A DNA stretch of 64,000 nucleotides from the NCBI RefSeq assembly GCF_030766935.1, contig NZ_JASERL010000001.1, positions 186,001 through 250,000 of the forward strand. Direction: 5' to 3'. Position 1 is the stretch's first letter; every line of letters begins with the position of its first letter. Position numbers and translations under genes: made by a program. This document shows positions 33,092-41,551 of the stretch, piece after piece. The notes beneath the pieces were generated by a model. That model searched no databases and was not told where the DNA came from. It saw only the letters and a program-made list of their open reading frames with translations. The DNA is from Streptomyces sp. KL109B (GTDB taxonomy: Bacteria > Actinomycetota > Actinomycetes > Streptomycetales > Streptomycetaceae).

Positions 33092-33982
33092 TTACGGGAA
33101 CGCGAGCGCATCCGGCGCAAGGGCCGGAACCAACCCCTCCGCGGCAGCCCGCGTCAGCAGACCGCGGATCGCCGCATACCCGTCCTCGCCGAGGTCGGCC
33201 GTGAACTCGTTGACGTACAGGCCGATGTGCTGGTCGGCGACGGCCGGGTCCATCTCCTGCGCGTGCGCCATGACGTACGGGCGGCTGGCCTCGGGGTCCT
33301 CCCAGGCCATCCGCACCGAGGTGCGCACCGCGTCCGCGTAGCCGCGCAGCTTCTCCGCGCCCAGCGAGCGGCGGGCGATGATCGCGCCGAGCGGGATCGG
33401 CAGGCCCGTCGTGGCCTCCCAGTGCTCGCCCATGTCGGCCAGCTTGTGCAGGCCGTAGTCCTGGTACGTGAAGCGGGCCTCGTGGATGACGAGTCCGGCG
33501 TCGATCTTGCCGTCGCGCACGGCGGGCATGATCTCGTGGAACGGCATGACGACGATCTCGCCGACCCCGCCACCGGGCACGACATCGGCCGCCCACAGGC
33601 GGAACAGCAGGTACGCGGTGGAGGTCTCGCTCGGCACCGCGACCCGCTTGTCGCTCAGGTCCACGCCCGGCTCGCGGGTCAGGACCAGCGGTCCGCAGCC
33701 CCGGCCGAGCGCGCCGCCGCACGGCAGCAGCGCGTAGTCGTCGAGGACGTAGGGCAGCACCGCGTACGACACCTTGAGCAGCTCGTACGCGTCCTCGCGG
33801 CGTTCGGCGACGCCGTTGGTGATGTCGATGTCGGCGAAGGTCACGTCGAGCGCGGAGGCGCCGGGGACGCGGCCGTGGGCCCAGGCGTCGAAGACGAAGG
33901 TGTCGTTCGGGCAGGGCGAGAAGGCGATACGGGTGGGGGCCGTCGTGCCCGTCGTGCCCGTCGTATCCGTGGTGTCCGTCAT
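33092..33982 (-). CDS. mqnD: 1,4-dihydroxy-6-naphthoate synthase MqnD
   Basis: 296 residues. MqnD converts cyclic dehypoxanthine futalosine to 1,4-dihydroxy-6-naphthoate in the futalosine route to menaquinone. Signatures are IAFSPCPNDTFVFDAWAHGRV, DVTFADIDITNGVA, SYAVLPYVLDDYALLPCGGALGRGCGPLV, and VIHEARFTYQDYGLHKLADMGEHWEATTGLPIPLG, where the His is catalytic. A (Thr-Asp/Gly) run fills the N-terminus. The start overlaps the mqnB stop by 4 bp. In S. coelicolor the same pair is SCO4326-SCO4327. Confidence 0.96.
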   Translation of the reverse strand: MTDTTDTTGTTGTTAPTRIAFSPCPNDTFVFDAWAHGRVPGASALDVTFADIDITNGVAERREDAYELLKVSYAVLPYVLDDYALLPCGGALGRGCGPLVLTREPGVDLSDKRVAVPSETSTAYLLFRLWAADVVPGGGVGEIVVMPFHEIMPAVRDGKIDAGLVIHEARFTYQDYGLHKLADMGEHWEATTGLPIPLGAIIARRSLGAEKLRGYADAVRTSVRMAWEDPEASRPYVMAHAQEMDPAVADQHIGLYVNEFTADLGEDGYAAIRGLLTRAAAEGLVPALAPDALAFP

Positions 33983-34623
33983 GTGTTCTTCCAACTCTCC
34001 AGTACGGGCGCGGTCTTCCCGAAGGCGGAGGCCAGCGCGGCGAGTGCGTCACCGATGCGCCAGGCGTCGCGGTCGCGCGGTCCCACGGCGTTGGAGACGG
34101 TGCGGATCTCGGCCACCGGCACCCCGTGCGCGGCGGCGGCCTCGGCGACCCCGAAGCCCTCCATCGCCTCGGCCACGGCGCCCGGGTGACGCTGGGCGAG
34201 CAGCGCGGCGCGGTCGGCGGTGCCGGTCACCGTGGAGACGGTGAGCACGGTGCCGACGGTGGCGGAGGAGGCCGCGGCGAGTTCTCGTACGAGGGACTCG
34301 GGCGGCGTGTGGGTGACGGTGCCGAAGCCGAGTTCGGTGACCGGGACGAAGCCTTCGGCGGTCTCGGCGCCCAGGTCGGCGACGGTGATCGCGTCCGCGA
34401 CCAGGACCGCGCCGGGGGCCGCGGTGAAGCCGCCGCCGATACCGGCCGAGACGACCAGCGTGTAGGGGGAGCCCGCGAGTTCGGCCTTCGTGAGGGCGGT
34501 CGCGGTGCCGGCCGCCGCGGCGGCGGGGCCCACGCCGACGGCCACGACATCGAGGGCCGGATGGTCGTGCAGCGCGCCCGCCACCGCGTCCCGTTCGGCC
34601 GGGACGGCGGTGGCGATGAGCAC
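33979..34623 (-). CDS. mqnB: Futalosine hydrolase MqnB
   Basis: About 214 residues. This nucleosidase-fold enzyme removes hypoxanthine from futalosine in the menaquinone pathway. Motifs: VLIATAVPAERDAVAGAL at the N-terminus, TLVVSAGIGGGF, VLVADAITVADLGAETAEGF, and AVAEAMEGFGVAEAAAAHGVPVAEIRTVSNAVGPRDRDAWR with the purine-site acidic residues. The start is uncertain: GTG 34623 begins right at the first beta strand; a GTG at 34674 with AAGG upstream would overlap the DUF2771 gene. The gene is coupled to mqnD. Confidence 0.94.
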   Translation of the reverse strand: MLIATAVPAERDAVAGALHDHPALDVVAVGVGPAAAAAGTATALTKAELAGSPYTLVVSAGIGGGFTAAPGAVLVADAITVADLGAETAEGFVPVTELGFGTVTHTPPESLVRELAAASSATVGTVLTVSTVTGTADRAALLAQRHPGAVAEAMEGFGVAEAAAAHGVPVAEIRTVSNAVGPRDRDAWRIGDALAALASAFGKTAPVLESWKNT

Positions 34624-34643
34624 GCGGGGTGCGTCGGTGTTCG

Positions 34644-35123
34644 TCAGGAGTCCTTCTCGAGCTTGAACGACCACAGGCCGTACGCCTTGGAGTTGCCGCC
34701 CTCGAGGATGGTGACGGTGGTCGCACCACCCGAGGCGCCGTACTGCTGATTGAAGAAGACGCTGCCCGGAACGGTGCGGTAGGTCTTCTTGCTGGAGTCC
34801 GTGAGCGGCTGGCCGTTCATCAGGAGCGTCCAGCCCTTGTCGGCGATCTCCGGGTCGACACCGAAGCGGACCGTGGCGTCCGGGTCCACCTTGATGGACT
34901 TGGCGTCCTTCGCGTCCTTCAGGCAGCCCTGGAGCGAGGTCGGCTTGAGCGCGTCGCCGTCGTTGTAGCAGCTGGCCTCGGAGTTCACCGAGTTGCGGTC
35001 CACCGTGACGGTGGCCAGCGGAGTCGGCTTGTCGCAGGCGGAGAGGACGAGCAGTCCGGCGCCTACGGCACCGACGGCGGCCAGGGCGCGGCGGTGGCGC
35101 GCAACGAAACGCTGGGAGGTCAT
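34644..35123 (-). CDS. DUF2771 lipoprotein
   Basis: 159 residues. The Arg-rich N-terminus and the hydrophobic stretch AALAAVGAVGAGLLVLSAC end in a lipobox (Cys at about 30). The mature part has conserved cysteines (EASCYND, LQGCLKD) and ends GLWSFKLEKDS. It is likely anchored on the outer face of the membrane; the function is unknown. It lies upstream of mqnB-mqnD on the same strand and is conserved next to them in Streptomyces, so it may be part of that operon. Confidence 0.85.
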   Translation of the reverse strand: MTSQRFVARHRRALAAVGAVGAGLLVLSACDKPTPLATVTVDRNSVNSEASCYNDGDALKPTSLQGCLKDAKDAKSIKVDPDATVRFGVDPEIADKGWTLLMNGQPLTDSSKKTYRTVPGSVFFNQQYGASGGATTVTILEGGNSKAYGLWSFKLEKDS

Positions 35124-35185
35124 GGCGGAAGGCTATCTGGCGGCGCCCGTCCGGCTCAGGGTGGGGGAGCGGGTGTCGCGTTTGG

Positions 35186-35250
35186 GCGGCTCAGGCGGTT
35201 CAGGCGGCTCAGGCGGCTCAGGCGGCTCAGGTGACTTGGGCGGCTCAGGC
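35186..35250. repeat. GGCGGCTCA nonamer tandem repeat at an MFS gene end
   Basis: Six to seven units of GGCGGCTCA with small variations (GGCGGTTCA, GGTGACTTG). The unit nearest the MFS gene supplies its TGA stop codon at 35245-35247. The array lies in the 121-bp gap to the DUF2771 gene and would be the 3' untranslated region on the minus strand. Confidence 0.85.
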
Positions 35251-36657
35251 GACACGGGCCCGGGGCGCGGGCGAGCCGTGCCGGGCGGCGGCGAGCAGAC
35301 CGCGGACCGTCGTGAGCCAGCCCGCCGCCACGATCGCCGCCGCGACCGAGAGCCCGAGCACTCCGTTGAGCGGCAGCGCGATCCCGATCGCCCCGCCCAC
35401 CACCCACGCCATCTGCAACAACGTCTCCGCACGCGCGAACGCCGACGTACGCACCGCCTCCGGGACGTCCCGCTGGATCGTCGCGTCGAGGGACAGCTTG
35501 GCCAGCGCCTGCGCGAAGCCGGCGACCGCGCCCAGGCACGCCGTCATGTACGCGCTGAAGAAGACGGCGGACGTGATCGCCACACCGAGCACGACCGCGA
35601 CCACGGTCACGATGATGACCTCGGGGGCGCGCGCCTTCAGCCACGCCCCGACCGCCGTGCCCAGCGCGTTCCCCGCCCCCGCCGACACCCCGACGAGGCC
35701 GAGCGAGACGGCCGCGCTCTGCCCGCTCAGCGGGTGCTCGCGCAGCAGGAACGCGAGGAAGAAGATCAGGAATCCGGACAGGCAGCGCAGCGCGGCGTTC
35801 GCGGCGAGCGCGTGGGTGACGGCCGGGCCGACCGTCCGCAGCCCCGGCTTGCGCTGCCGCTTGACCGGCCCGTGCAGATGCGCCTCGTCCGCCGCGAGCA
35901 GCGCCTTCGCCTCGCCGCGCGCCGAGTCCACCTTGGGCGGCATCGAGTACGAGAGGAAGACCCCGCACACGTACAGCACGAACGCCCCGTACAGCGGCCA
36001 GCGCGGTCCGATCGCCTGGAGGCCCGCGCCGACCGGCGCCGCCGCGCCCGTGGCGAGCAGCCCGCCGAGCGTCACCCGCGAGTTCGCCTTCACGAGTGAG
36101 AAGCGCGGCGGCAGCAGGCGCGGCACGACCGCCGAGCGCACCACGCCGTACGCCTTCGACGCGACGAGGACGCCGAGCGCCGCCGGATACAGCTGGAGCC
36201 CGCCGCCGGCCACGGCGCCCGCGAGGACGAGCGCGAGCAGCGCCCGCGCCAGCATCGACGCGGCCATCGCGGCGCGCCGCCCGTGCGGCAGCCGGTCGAG
36301 CAGCGGACCTATGACGGGGGCGAGGAGCGTGAAGGGGGCCATCGTGATCGCGAGGTACAGGGCGACCCGGCCGCGCGCCTCGTCCGTCGGCACGGCGAAG
36401 AAGACCGTCGAGGCGAGGGCGACCGTGACCATGACGTCGCCCGCGCCGTTCAGCGCGTGCAGTTCGATCAGTTTCCCGAGCCCCGACTCGCCCGCGCCGT
36501 GCGCGTGCGTCGCTTTGCGGATGCCACGTGCGGTGCCGGTGAAAGGGAGGTGCAGGGCGCGGCCGATTCTGCGGACGGCCGTCGGCGCGTCCGTCGTGCG
36601 CGAAGACGCGCGCACCGACGAACGGGGCGAACGGGACGACGACCCACCGGCTGTCAC
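35245..36657 (-). CDS. MFS transporter
   Basis: About 470 residues with 10-12 membrane spans and a hydrophilic N-terminal extension of about 60 residues. Features include MVTVALASTVFFAVPTDEARGRVALYLAITMAPFTLLAPVIGPLLDRLPHGRRAAMA (motif A region LDRLPHGRR), GVVRSAVVPRLLPPRFSLVKANSRVTLGG and ALPLNGVLGLSVAAAI. The substrate is unknown. GTG at 36657 is the likely start. It is divergent from the DUF3027 gene across 304 bp. Confidence 0.82.
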   Translation of the reverse strand: MTAGGSSSRSPRSSVRASSRTTDAPTAVRRIGRALHLPFTGTARGIRKATHAHGAGESGLGKLIELHALNGAGDVMVTVALASTVFFAVPTDEARGRVALYLAITMAPFTLLAPVIGPLLDRLPHGRRAAMAASMLARALLALVLAGAVAGGGLQLYPAALGVLVASKAYGVVRSAVVPRLLPPRFSLVKANSRVTLGGLLATGAAAPVGAGLQAIGPRWPLYGAFVLYVCGVFLSYSMPPKVDSARGEAKALLAADEAHLHGPVKRQRKPGLRTVGPAVTHALAANAALRCLSGFLIFFLAFLLREHPLSGQSAAVSLGLVGVSAGAGNALGTAVGAWLKARAPEVIIVTVVAVVLGVAITSAVFFSAYMTACLGAVAGFAQALAKLSLDATIQRDVPEAVRTSAFARAETLLQMAWVVGGAIGIALPLNGVLGLSVAAAIVAAGWLTTVRGLLAAARHGSPAPRARVA

Positions 36658-36961
36658 CCCGCCATGGTGCCCCTTGTTCGGGCGTACTAGTGCGGATATG
36701 GACAGGCTGGTCGGCTTTCCGGCCAGGTGCGGCTCGTACGTCGGTGTGGGCGCAGGGCGTGAGAAGAGGTAGCGTGCGTAGCGCGCCCGCGGCGGTTGTT
36801 CTCGGCCGCGCGCCTCTCGGCCATCCCGCAGAATGGATGGCGTAGGTGCGCCCGGAACGTCGGGCGCGAACGTCGACGCGGCCCTCCGGTCCGCTCCGTC
36901 CGCGCTCCCGCCACAAGCAAGCGGCGCACCCGTGAGACGGCGTAGGAGAGAAGCGATACCT
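36658..36961. other. Divergent intergenic region, 304 bp
   Basis: It lies between the MFS and DUF3027 genes. It contains GC-rich inverted segments (GCGCGCCCGCGGCGG and GGCCGCGCGCC near 36795-36815) and a GGAGAG about 13 bp before the DUF3027 start. No gene, repeat element or convincing consensus promoter is visible. Confidence 0.5.
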
Positions 36962-37891
36962 GTGAGCGCAGCGACAACGCGAAGCCGCACCCCTGACCGT
37001 CTGTGCGCGGAGGCGGTGGACATCGCCCGGGCCGCGGCAGAAGAGGCCGCCGCGCCTGGGGTGGTCGGCGAGCACGTCGACATGGTCGTCGAGGGCGACC
37101 GCGTGGTCACGCATCTCTTCGAGTGCAAGGAATTCGGCTACCGCGGCTGGCGCTGGGCGGCGACGGTGGCGCGGGCTTCGCGTGCCCGTTACGTGACGCT
37201 GGACGAGGTCGTCCTCCTTCCCGGGCCCGACGCCCTCCTCGCCCCCGAGTGGGTGCCGTGGAGCGAGCGGCTGCGCCCCGGCGACCTGGGCCCCGGCGAC
37301 CTGCTCCCCACCGAGTCCGACGACCTGCGCCTGGAGCCCGGCTTCACCGGCGAGGACACGCCGCCGCCGAACTCGCCGGTGTCCGAGGACATGGCGGAGC
37401 TCGTCGAGGCCGAGGACGTCGAGGTCACCGAGGGCCCGGTGGCGGCGCTGCCGGTGGCCCCGACCCGTGGCTCGATCGCGTCGGTCGCCGAGGAGCTCGG
37501 CATGCGCCGGGCGCGGGTGCTCTCCCGGTACGGGCTGCATGTCGCGGCCGACCGCTGGGAGGACTCCTTCGGCGCGAAGACCCCCATGGCGCAGGCGGCC
37601 CCCGCCACGTGCGTCTCCTGCGGCTTCCTCGCCCCCATCGGCGGCTCCCTCGGCCAGGCCTTCGGCATCTGCGCCAACGAGTTCGCGCCTGCGGACGGCC
37701 GGGTCGTGTCCCTCTCGTACGGCTGCGGTGGCCACTCCGAGGCGGCCGTCATGCCCAAGGCCCCGCGACCGGCTCCGCCGGTGATCGACGAGACCGTGGT
37801 GGACGTGCTGCCGCTGCGCCCGGAGGCGGACGCGGGCTCGGTCGGAGCGGTGGCCTCCGGCGGTGGCGACGACGACCTGGGCCACTCTTAG
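36962..37891 (+). CDS. DUF3027 domain protein
   Basis: 309 residues. DUF3027 is specific to actinobacteria. Conserved parts are LCAEAVDIARAAAEEAA, GEHVDMVVEGDRVVTHLFECKEFGYRGWRWAATVARASRARYVTLDEVVLLPGPDALLAPEWVPWSERLRPGDLGPGDLLP, and the C-terminal zinc-like cluster ATCVSCGFLAPIGGSLGQAFGICANEFAPADG..VSLSYGCGGHSE. The four cysteines suggest zinc binding. No function is established. The gene is followed by a repeat and the Hsp90-like gene on the same strand. Confidence 0.9.
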   Translation: MSAATTRSRTPDRLCAEAVDIARAAAEEAAAPGVVGEHVDMVVEGDRVVTHLFECKEFGYRGWRWAATVARASRARYVTLDEVVLLPGPDALLAPEWVPWSERLRPGDLGPGDLLPTESDDLRLEPGFTGEDTPPPNSPVSEDMAELVEAEDVEVTEGPVAALPVAPTRGSIASVAEELGMRRARVLSRYGLHVAADRWEDSFGAKTPMAQAAPATCVSCGFLAPIGGSLGQAFGICANEFAPADGRVVSLSYGCGGHSEAAVMPKAPRPAPPVIDETVVDVLPLRPEADAGSVGAVASGGGDDDLGHS

Positions 37892-37912
37892 GCCACATCA
37901 CGGGTGGGCCCA

Positions 37913-37963
37913 ATCAAGCCTCTGCGGCGATTGAGCAGCGGGGTCCGGGGCGGAGCCCCGAGG
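37913..37963 (-). repeat. Interspersed repeat, type B
   Basis: Reverse copy in the 169-bp gap between DUF3027 and the Hsp90-like gene. The remaining sequence contains the latter's promoter and GAGGAG ribosome site. Confidence 0.9.
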
Positions 37964-38060
37964 CGTCAACCACGGTGCCGCCGCATGCCCACGGCAGGGC
38001 GGGGAACTCTGCGCGATACGGTTCGGCCGATCACGACCACGCAGCCCAGAGGAGTCACCC

Positions 38061-41000
38061 GTGAGCGTCAGCAGAATCGCGCGCCCGGCGCCCGAAGGCG
38101 TCGACCCGTTCGGCACCGCGCGGCTGCGCCACACCGTGCTCGACGCGTGGGCGGGCAGCGCCGCCCGCTTCCGGGAGGACGCCAACGCCGAGGAGGACCT
38201 CGCGCTCGGCGGCTACCGCGACCGGCTCGTCGTCGAACTCGCGCAGAACGCGGCGGACGCCGCCGCCCGCGCCGGCGTCGAAGGGCGGCTCGCGCTCACC
38301 CTGAAGGACGGCGTCCTGGCCGCCGCCAACACCGGTGCCCCGTTGGACGCGGCGGGCGTCGAGTCGCTGTCCACGTTGCGGGCGTCCGCGAAGCGGGAGG
38401 CCATCGACGCGGAGACCGCCGTGGGGCGGTTCGGCGTCGGCTTCGCGGCCGTGCTCGCCGTCTCCGACGAGCCCGCGGTGGTGGGGCGCAGTGGGGGCGT
38501 GCGGTGGTCGCTGACGGACGCGCGGATCGCGGCGGCGGACGCGGCGGTGCGGAGTGCGGACCTGGGGGACGAGTTGCGGCGGCGGGACGGTCATGTGCCG
38601 TTGCTGCGGCTGCCGTTCGCGGCGGAGGGCTCCGCCCCGGGGCCGTACGACACTGTGGTCATTCTTCCGTTGCGGGATGCGGCGGCGGAGGCGTTGGCCT
38701 CGCGGCTGGTGGACGGGGTCGACGACACGCTTTTGCTCGCGTTGCCGGGGTTGACGGAGGTGTCCGTCGCCACGGAGGCGGGGGTGCGGGTTCTTCGCCG
38801 TGCGGACGAGGCGCCCTACGTCGTGATCACGGACACGGGGGTGCGGCCTCGGGGCTCCGCCCCGGACCCCGCGCCTCAATCGCCGGCGGGGCTGGATGTG
38901 TCGGAACCGGCGTTGCGGCCTCGGGGCTCCGCCCCGGACCCCGCGCCTCAATCGCCGGCGGGGCTTGATTTGCCCGGACCGGGGCTTGAGTTGGCCGGAC
39001 CAGGGCTTGATTTGCCCGGACCGGGGGATGGCGGTGCCGTCACCGGCTTGGGCAGTCTGCCGCCTGGGGCGGCAGGGTGGGCAAGGCGGCCCACGGTGCC
39101 GCGTAACGATGCGGGGGCGTCGGCCACGGCGTATCGCACGGTCACCCGCACCGGCGAGCTCGACGCCGGGCTGCTCGCCGACCGGCCCGTCGAGGAACGG
39201 CTCCGGCCGAGGTGGGCCGTGACCTGGGCCGTCCCGGTCGACGCCGAAGGCGCCCCGCAACGGCCGCGCAGCGCCCCCGTGCTGCACGCGCCCACCCCCA
39301 GCGACGAACCCCTCGGCGTACCCGCCCTGCTCATCGCCTCCTTCCCCCTCGACACGGCCCGCCGCCACGTCGCTCCGGGCCCGCTCACCGACTTCCTCAC
39401 CGAACGCGCCGCCGACGCGTACGCGGAACTGCTCGGCGGGTGGCGGCCGGTGGGCCCCGGGATCCTGGACCTGGTGCCGGGACCGCTCGGCAAGAGCGAG
39501 CTGGACGGCGCCCTGCGCGCCGCCGTGCTCGAACGGCTGCCGCGCACCGCCTTCCTGCCCCCGGCCCTCGAACCGGACGGCGAGGACGGCGAGGACGACC
39601 GGCCCGTCTCCCTGAAGCCCCGGGACGCCGAGGTCGTCGAGGGTGCGGGCGCCGACACCGTGCGGGTCCTCGCCGACGTGCTGCCGAGCCTGCTGCCCGC
39701 CGGGCTCGAACGGCGCGTGGAACTGCGGACGTTGGGCGTCGCCCGGGTCCCGCTGACCGAGGCCGTCGACCGGCTGGCGGGCCTTGAGAAGGAGCCCGGC
39801 TGGTGGCGGCGGCTGTACGAGTCGCTCGCCGGGGTCGACCCCGACCGGCTGAGCGGGCTGCCCGTGCCGCTCGCCGGTGGGCGCACCACCATCGGGCCGC
39901 GGCAGGTGCTGCTGCCCACCGCCGAGGCGTCCACCGTTCCCGGTGAGGCGCTCGCCCGGCTCGGGCTCAAGGTCGCGCACGCCGACGCCGCCCACCCGCT
40001 CCTGGAGAAGCTGGGCGCCCTGCCCGCCACCCCGAGAGCCGTGCTGCGCACCCCGCAGGTGCGCGCCGCCGTCGCCGCCTCGCTCGACGACGAGGCCGCC
40101 GCCTGGGACGACGAAAACGCCCTGGACGCCGACGAGTTGGCCGACGTCGTGCTCACGCTCGTACGCGACGCCCACCTCGACGTCGGCGACGAGCCCTGGC
40201 TCGGCGCCCTCGCCCTCCCCGACGAGGACGGCGAACTCGCCCCCGCCGCCGAGCTCGTGCTCCCCGGCAGCCCCATCGCCGCCGTGCTGCGCGAGGGTGA
40301 ACTCCCGTACGTGGACGGGGACATGTCCGACAAGTGGGGCCAAGGGCCGCTCGCCGCCTGCGGCGTCCTCGACACCTTCGCCCTCGTCCGCGCCACCGAC
40401 GTCGTCCTCGACCCCGACGAACTGGAGCCGCGCGACAGCGACTTCCCCGAGCCGGACGACGCCGGTCTCCTCGACGCCGTCGACGTGTGGTGCGAGGACG
40501 TACTCGACCAGCTGCCGGACACTCCCGTGCCGCCCGTCGCCACCGAGCTGATCGCCGTACGGGACCTGGATCTCGTCGACGAGGAGCGCTGGCCGCAGGC
40601 GCTCGCGCTGCTCTCCCGGCCGCCGCTGCGCGACGCCCTCACCCAGCCCGTCCGCGTCCTCCTCCCGGACGGCACGCACGAACTCGTCCGCCCGTACACC
40701 GCCTGGTGGCTGCGCGGGAACCCGGTGCTCGACGGCCGCCGCCCCGCCGGACTGCGCGCGGAGGGCGGCGACCCGCTGCTCGTCGGCCTCTACGAGCCGG
40801 CCGACGCCGCCGGCTTCGACGACGAACAGGTGCTGCGCGCCCTCGGCGTCCGCACCTCGGTCGCCGCGCTCCTCGACGAGCCCGGCGGCGCCGCCGAACT
40901 CCTCGACCGCCTCGCCGACCCCGAGCGCCCCGTCGAGCCCGCCCAACTGCACGCCCTCTACGGCAGGTTGGCCGACCTCGACCCCGAACAGGTCACGCTG

Positions 41001-41480
41001 CCGGACGAGTTGCGTGCCGTGCGGGACGGCGAGGTCGTGGTCGTCGACGCCCGCGACGCGCTCGTCGCCGACGCCCCCGACCTGATCCCGCTCACGGAGG
41101 GGCGTGCTCTCCTGCCCGTCACCCCGACGAGGGCGGCGCAGCTCGCGGAGCTGTTCCAGGTGCGTCGGCTCAGCGAGGCCGTCGACGCGGAGCTCACCGG
41201 GCCGGAAGGCGCCGAGCACCCCGTCCCCGATTCGGTGCGCGTCCTGCTCGGGGCCGCGACCCCGGCCTCGTACGTCGAGCACGAGGAGCTGTACGTCTCC
41301 GACGTCGAGGTCGACTGGCGCCGCACCCCGGACGGGGTCGTGCACGCGGCCACGCTTGAGGGGGTCGCGGCGGGCCTCGCGTGGGCGGCGGGGCAGTGGC
41401 CGAGGCGGTTCGAGGTCGCGGCGCTCCTGGAAGACCCGTCCCGTACGGGTGAGCTGGCGCGGGACCGGTGGTTCGACTGA
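38061..41480 (+). CDS. Sacsin/Hsp90-like GHKL ATPase-domain protein with repeat island
   Basis: 1139 residues. The N-terminal third is a GHKL ATP-binding domain of the sacsin/Hsp90 type: RDRLVVELAQNAADAAARAG (N box, about 55-75), AANTGAPLDAAGVESLSTLRASAK, and GRFGVGFAAVLAVSDEP (G2 box, about 121-137). A long Leu/Asp-rich region with repeated helix-strand motifs follows, without transmembrane spans. Streptomyces homologues are annotated as molecular chaperone Hsp90 or sacsin N-domain proteins; no substrate is known. Residues of about 261-348 are an insertion made of interspersed repeats and tandem units; flanking sequence resumes at TAYRTVTRTGELDAGLLADRPVEER. GTG at 38061 follows GAGGAG. Confidence 0.85.
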   Translation: MSVSRIARPAPEGVDPFGTARLRHTVLDAWAGSAARFREDANAEEDLALGGYRDRLVVELAQNAADAAARAGVEGRLALTLKDGVLAAANTGAPLDAAGVESLSTLRASAKREAIDAETAVGRFGVGFAAVLAVSDEPAVVGRSGGVRWSLTDARIAAADAAVRSADLGDELRRRDGHVPLLRLPFAAEGSAPGPYDTVVILPLRDAAAEALASRLVDGVDDTLLLALPGLTEVSVATEAGVRVLRRADEAPYVVITDTGVRPRGSAPDPAPQSPAGLDVSEPALRPRGSAPDPAPQSPAGLDLPGPGLELAGPGLDLPGPGDGGAVTGLGSLPPGAAGWARRPTVPRNDAGASATAYRTVTRTGELDAGLLADRPVEERLRPRWAVTWAVPVDAEGAPQRPRSAPVLHAPTPSDEPLGVPALLIASFPLDTARRHVAPGPLTDFLTERAADAYAELLGGWRPVGPGILDLVPGPLGKSELDGALRAAVLERLPRTAFLPPALEPDGEDGEDDRPVSLKPRDAEVVEGAGADTVRVLADVLPSLLPAGLERRVELRTLGVARVPLTEAVDRLAGLEKEPGWWRRLYESLAGVDPDRLSGLPVPLAGGRTTIGPRQVLLPTAEASTVPGEALARLGLKVAHADAAHPLLEKLGALPATPRAVLRTPQVRAAVAASLDDEAAAWDDENALDADELADVVLTLVRDAHLDVGDEPWLGALALPDEDGELAPAAELVLPGSPIAAVLREGELPYVDGDMSDKWGQGPLAACGVLDTFALVRATDVVLDPDELEPRDSDFPEPDDAGLLDAVDVWCEDVLDQLPDTPVPPVATELIAVRDLDLVDEERWPQALALLSRPPLRDALTQPVRVLLPDGTHELVRPYTAWWLRGNPVLDGRRPAGLRAEGGDPLLVGLYEPADAAGFDDEQVLRALGVRTSVAALLDEPGGAAELLDRLADPERPVEPAQLHALYGRLADLDPEQVTLPDELRAVRDGEVVVVDARDALVADAPDLIPLTEGRALLPVTPTRAAQLAELFQVRRLSEAVDAELTGPEGAEHPVPDSVRVLLGAATPASYVEHEELYVSDVEVDWRRTPDGVVHAATLEGVAAGLAWAAGQWPRRFEVAALLEDPSRTGELARDRWFD
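38841..39102 (+). repeat. In-frame repeat island in the Hsp90-like gene
   Basis: Type-A repeat copies at 38848-38896 and 38920-38968 form two 72-bp tandem units (24 codons each, GSAPDPAPQSPAGL twice). Three 21-bp units follow (GLDLPGP, GLELAGP, GLDLPGP), then a copy of the second element at 39043-39102. All units are multiples of three or leave the frame open. Confidence 0.93.
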
Positions 41481-41491
41481 GGCCGTAACCC

Positions 41492-41540
41492 CTCAGCCCC
41501 TGCGGCGATTGAGCAGCGGGGTCCGGGGCAGCGCCCCGGG
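41492..41540 (-). repeat. Interspersed repeat, type B
   Basis: Reverse copy, GGGGCAGCGCCCC variant of hairpin I, occupying the 71-bp gap between the convergent Hsp90-like and P-type ATPase genes. Confidence 0.9.
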
Positions 41541-41551
41541 CCGCAACGCCG

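Noticed and set aside
38055..41345. A 1096-codon open frame antisense to the Hsp90-like gene
   Set aside because: The plus-strand gene has clear GHKL motifs and coding bias; the antisense frame shows only low-complexity Gly/Val/Arg-rich sequence caused by high GC.
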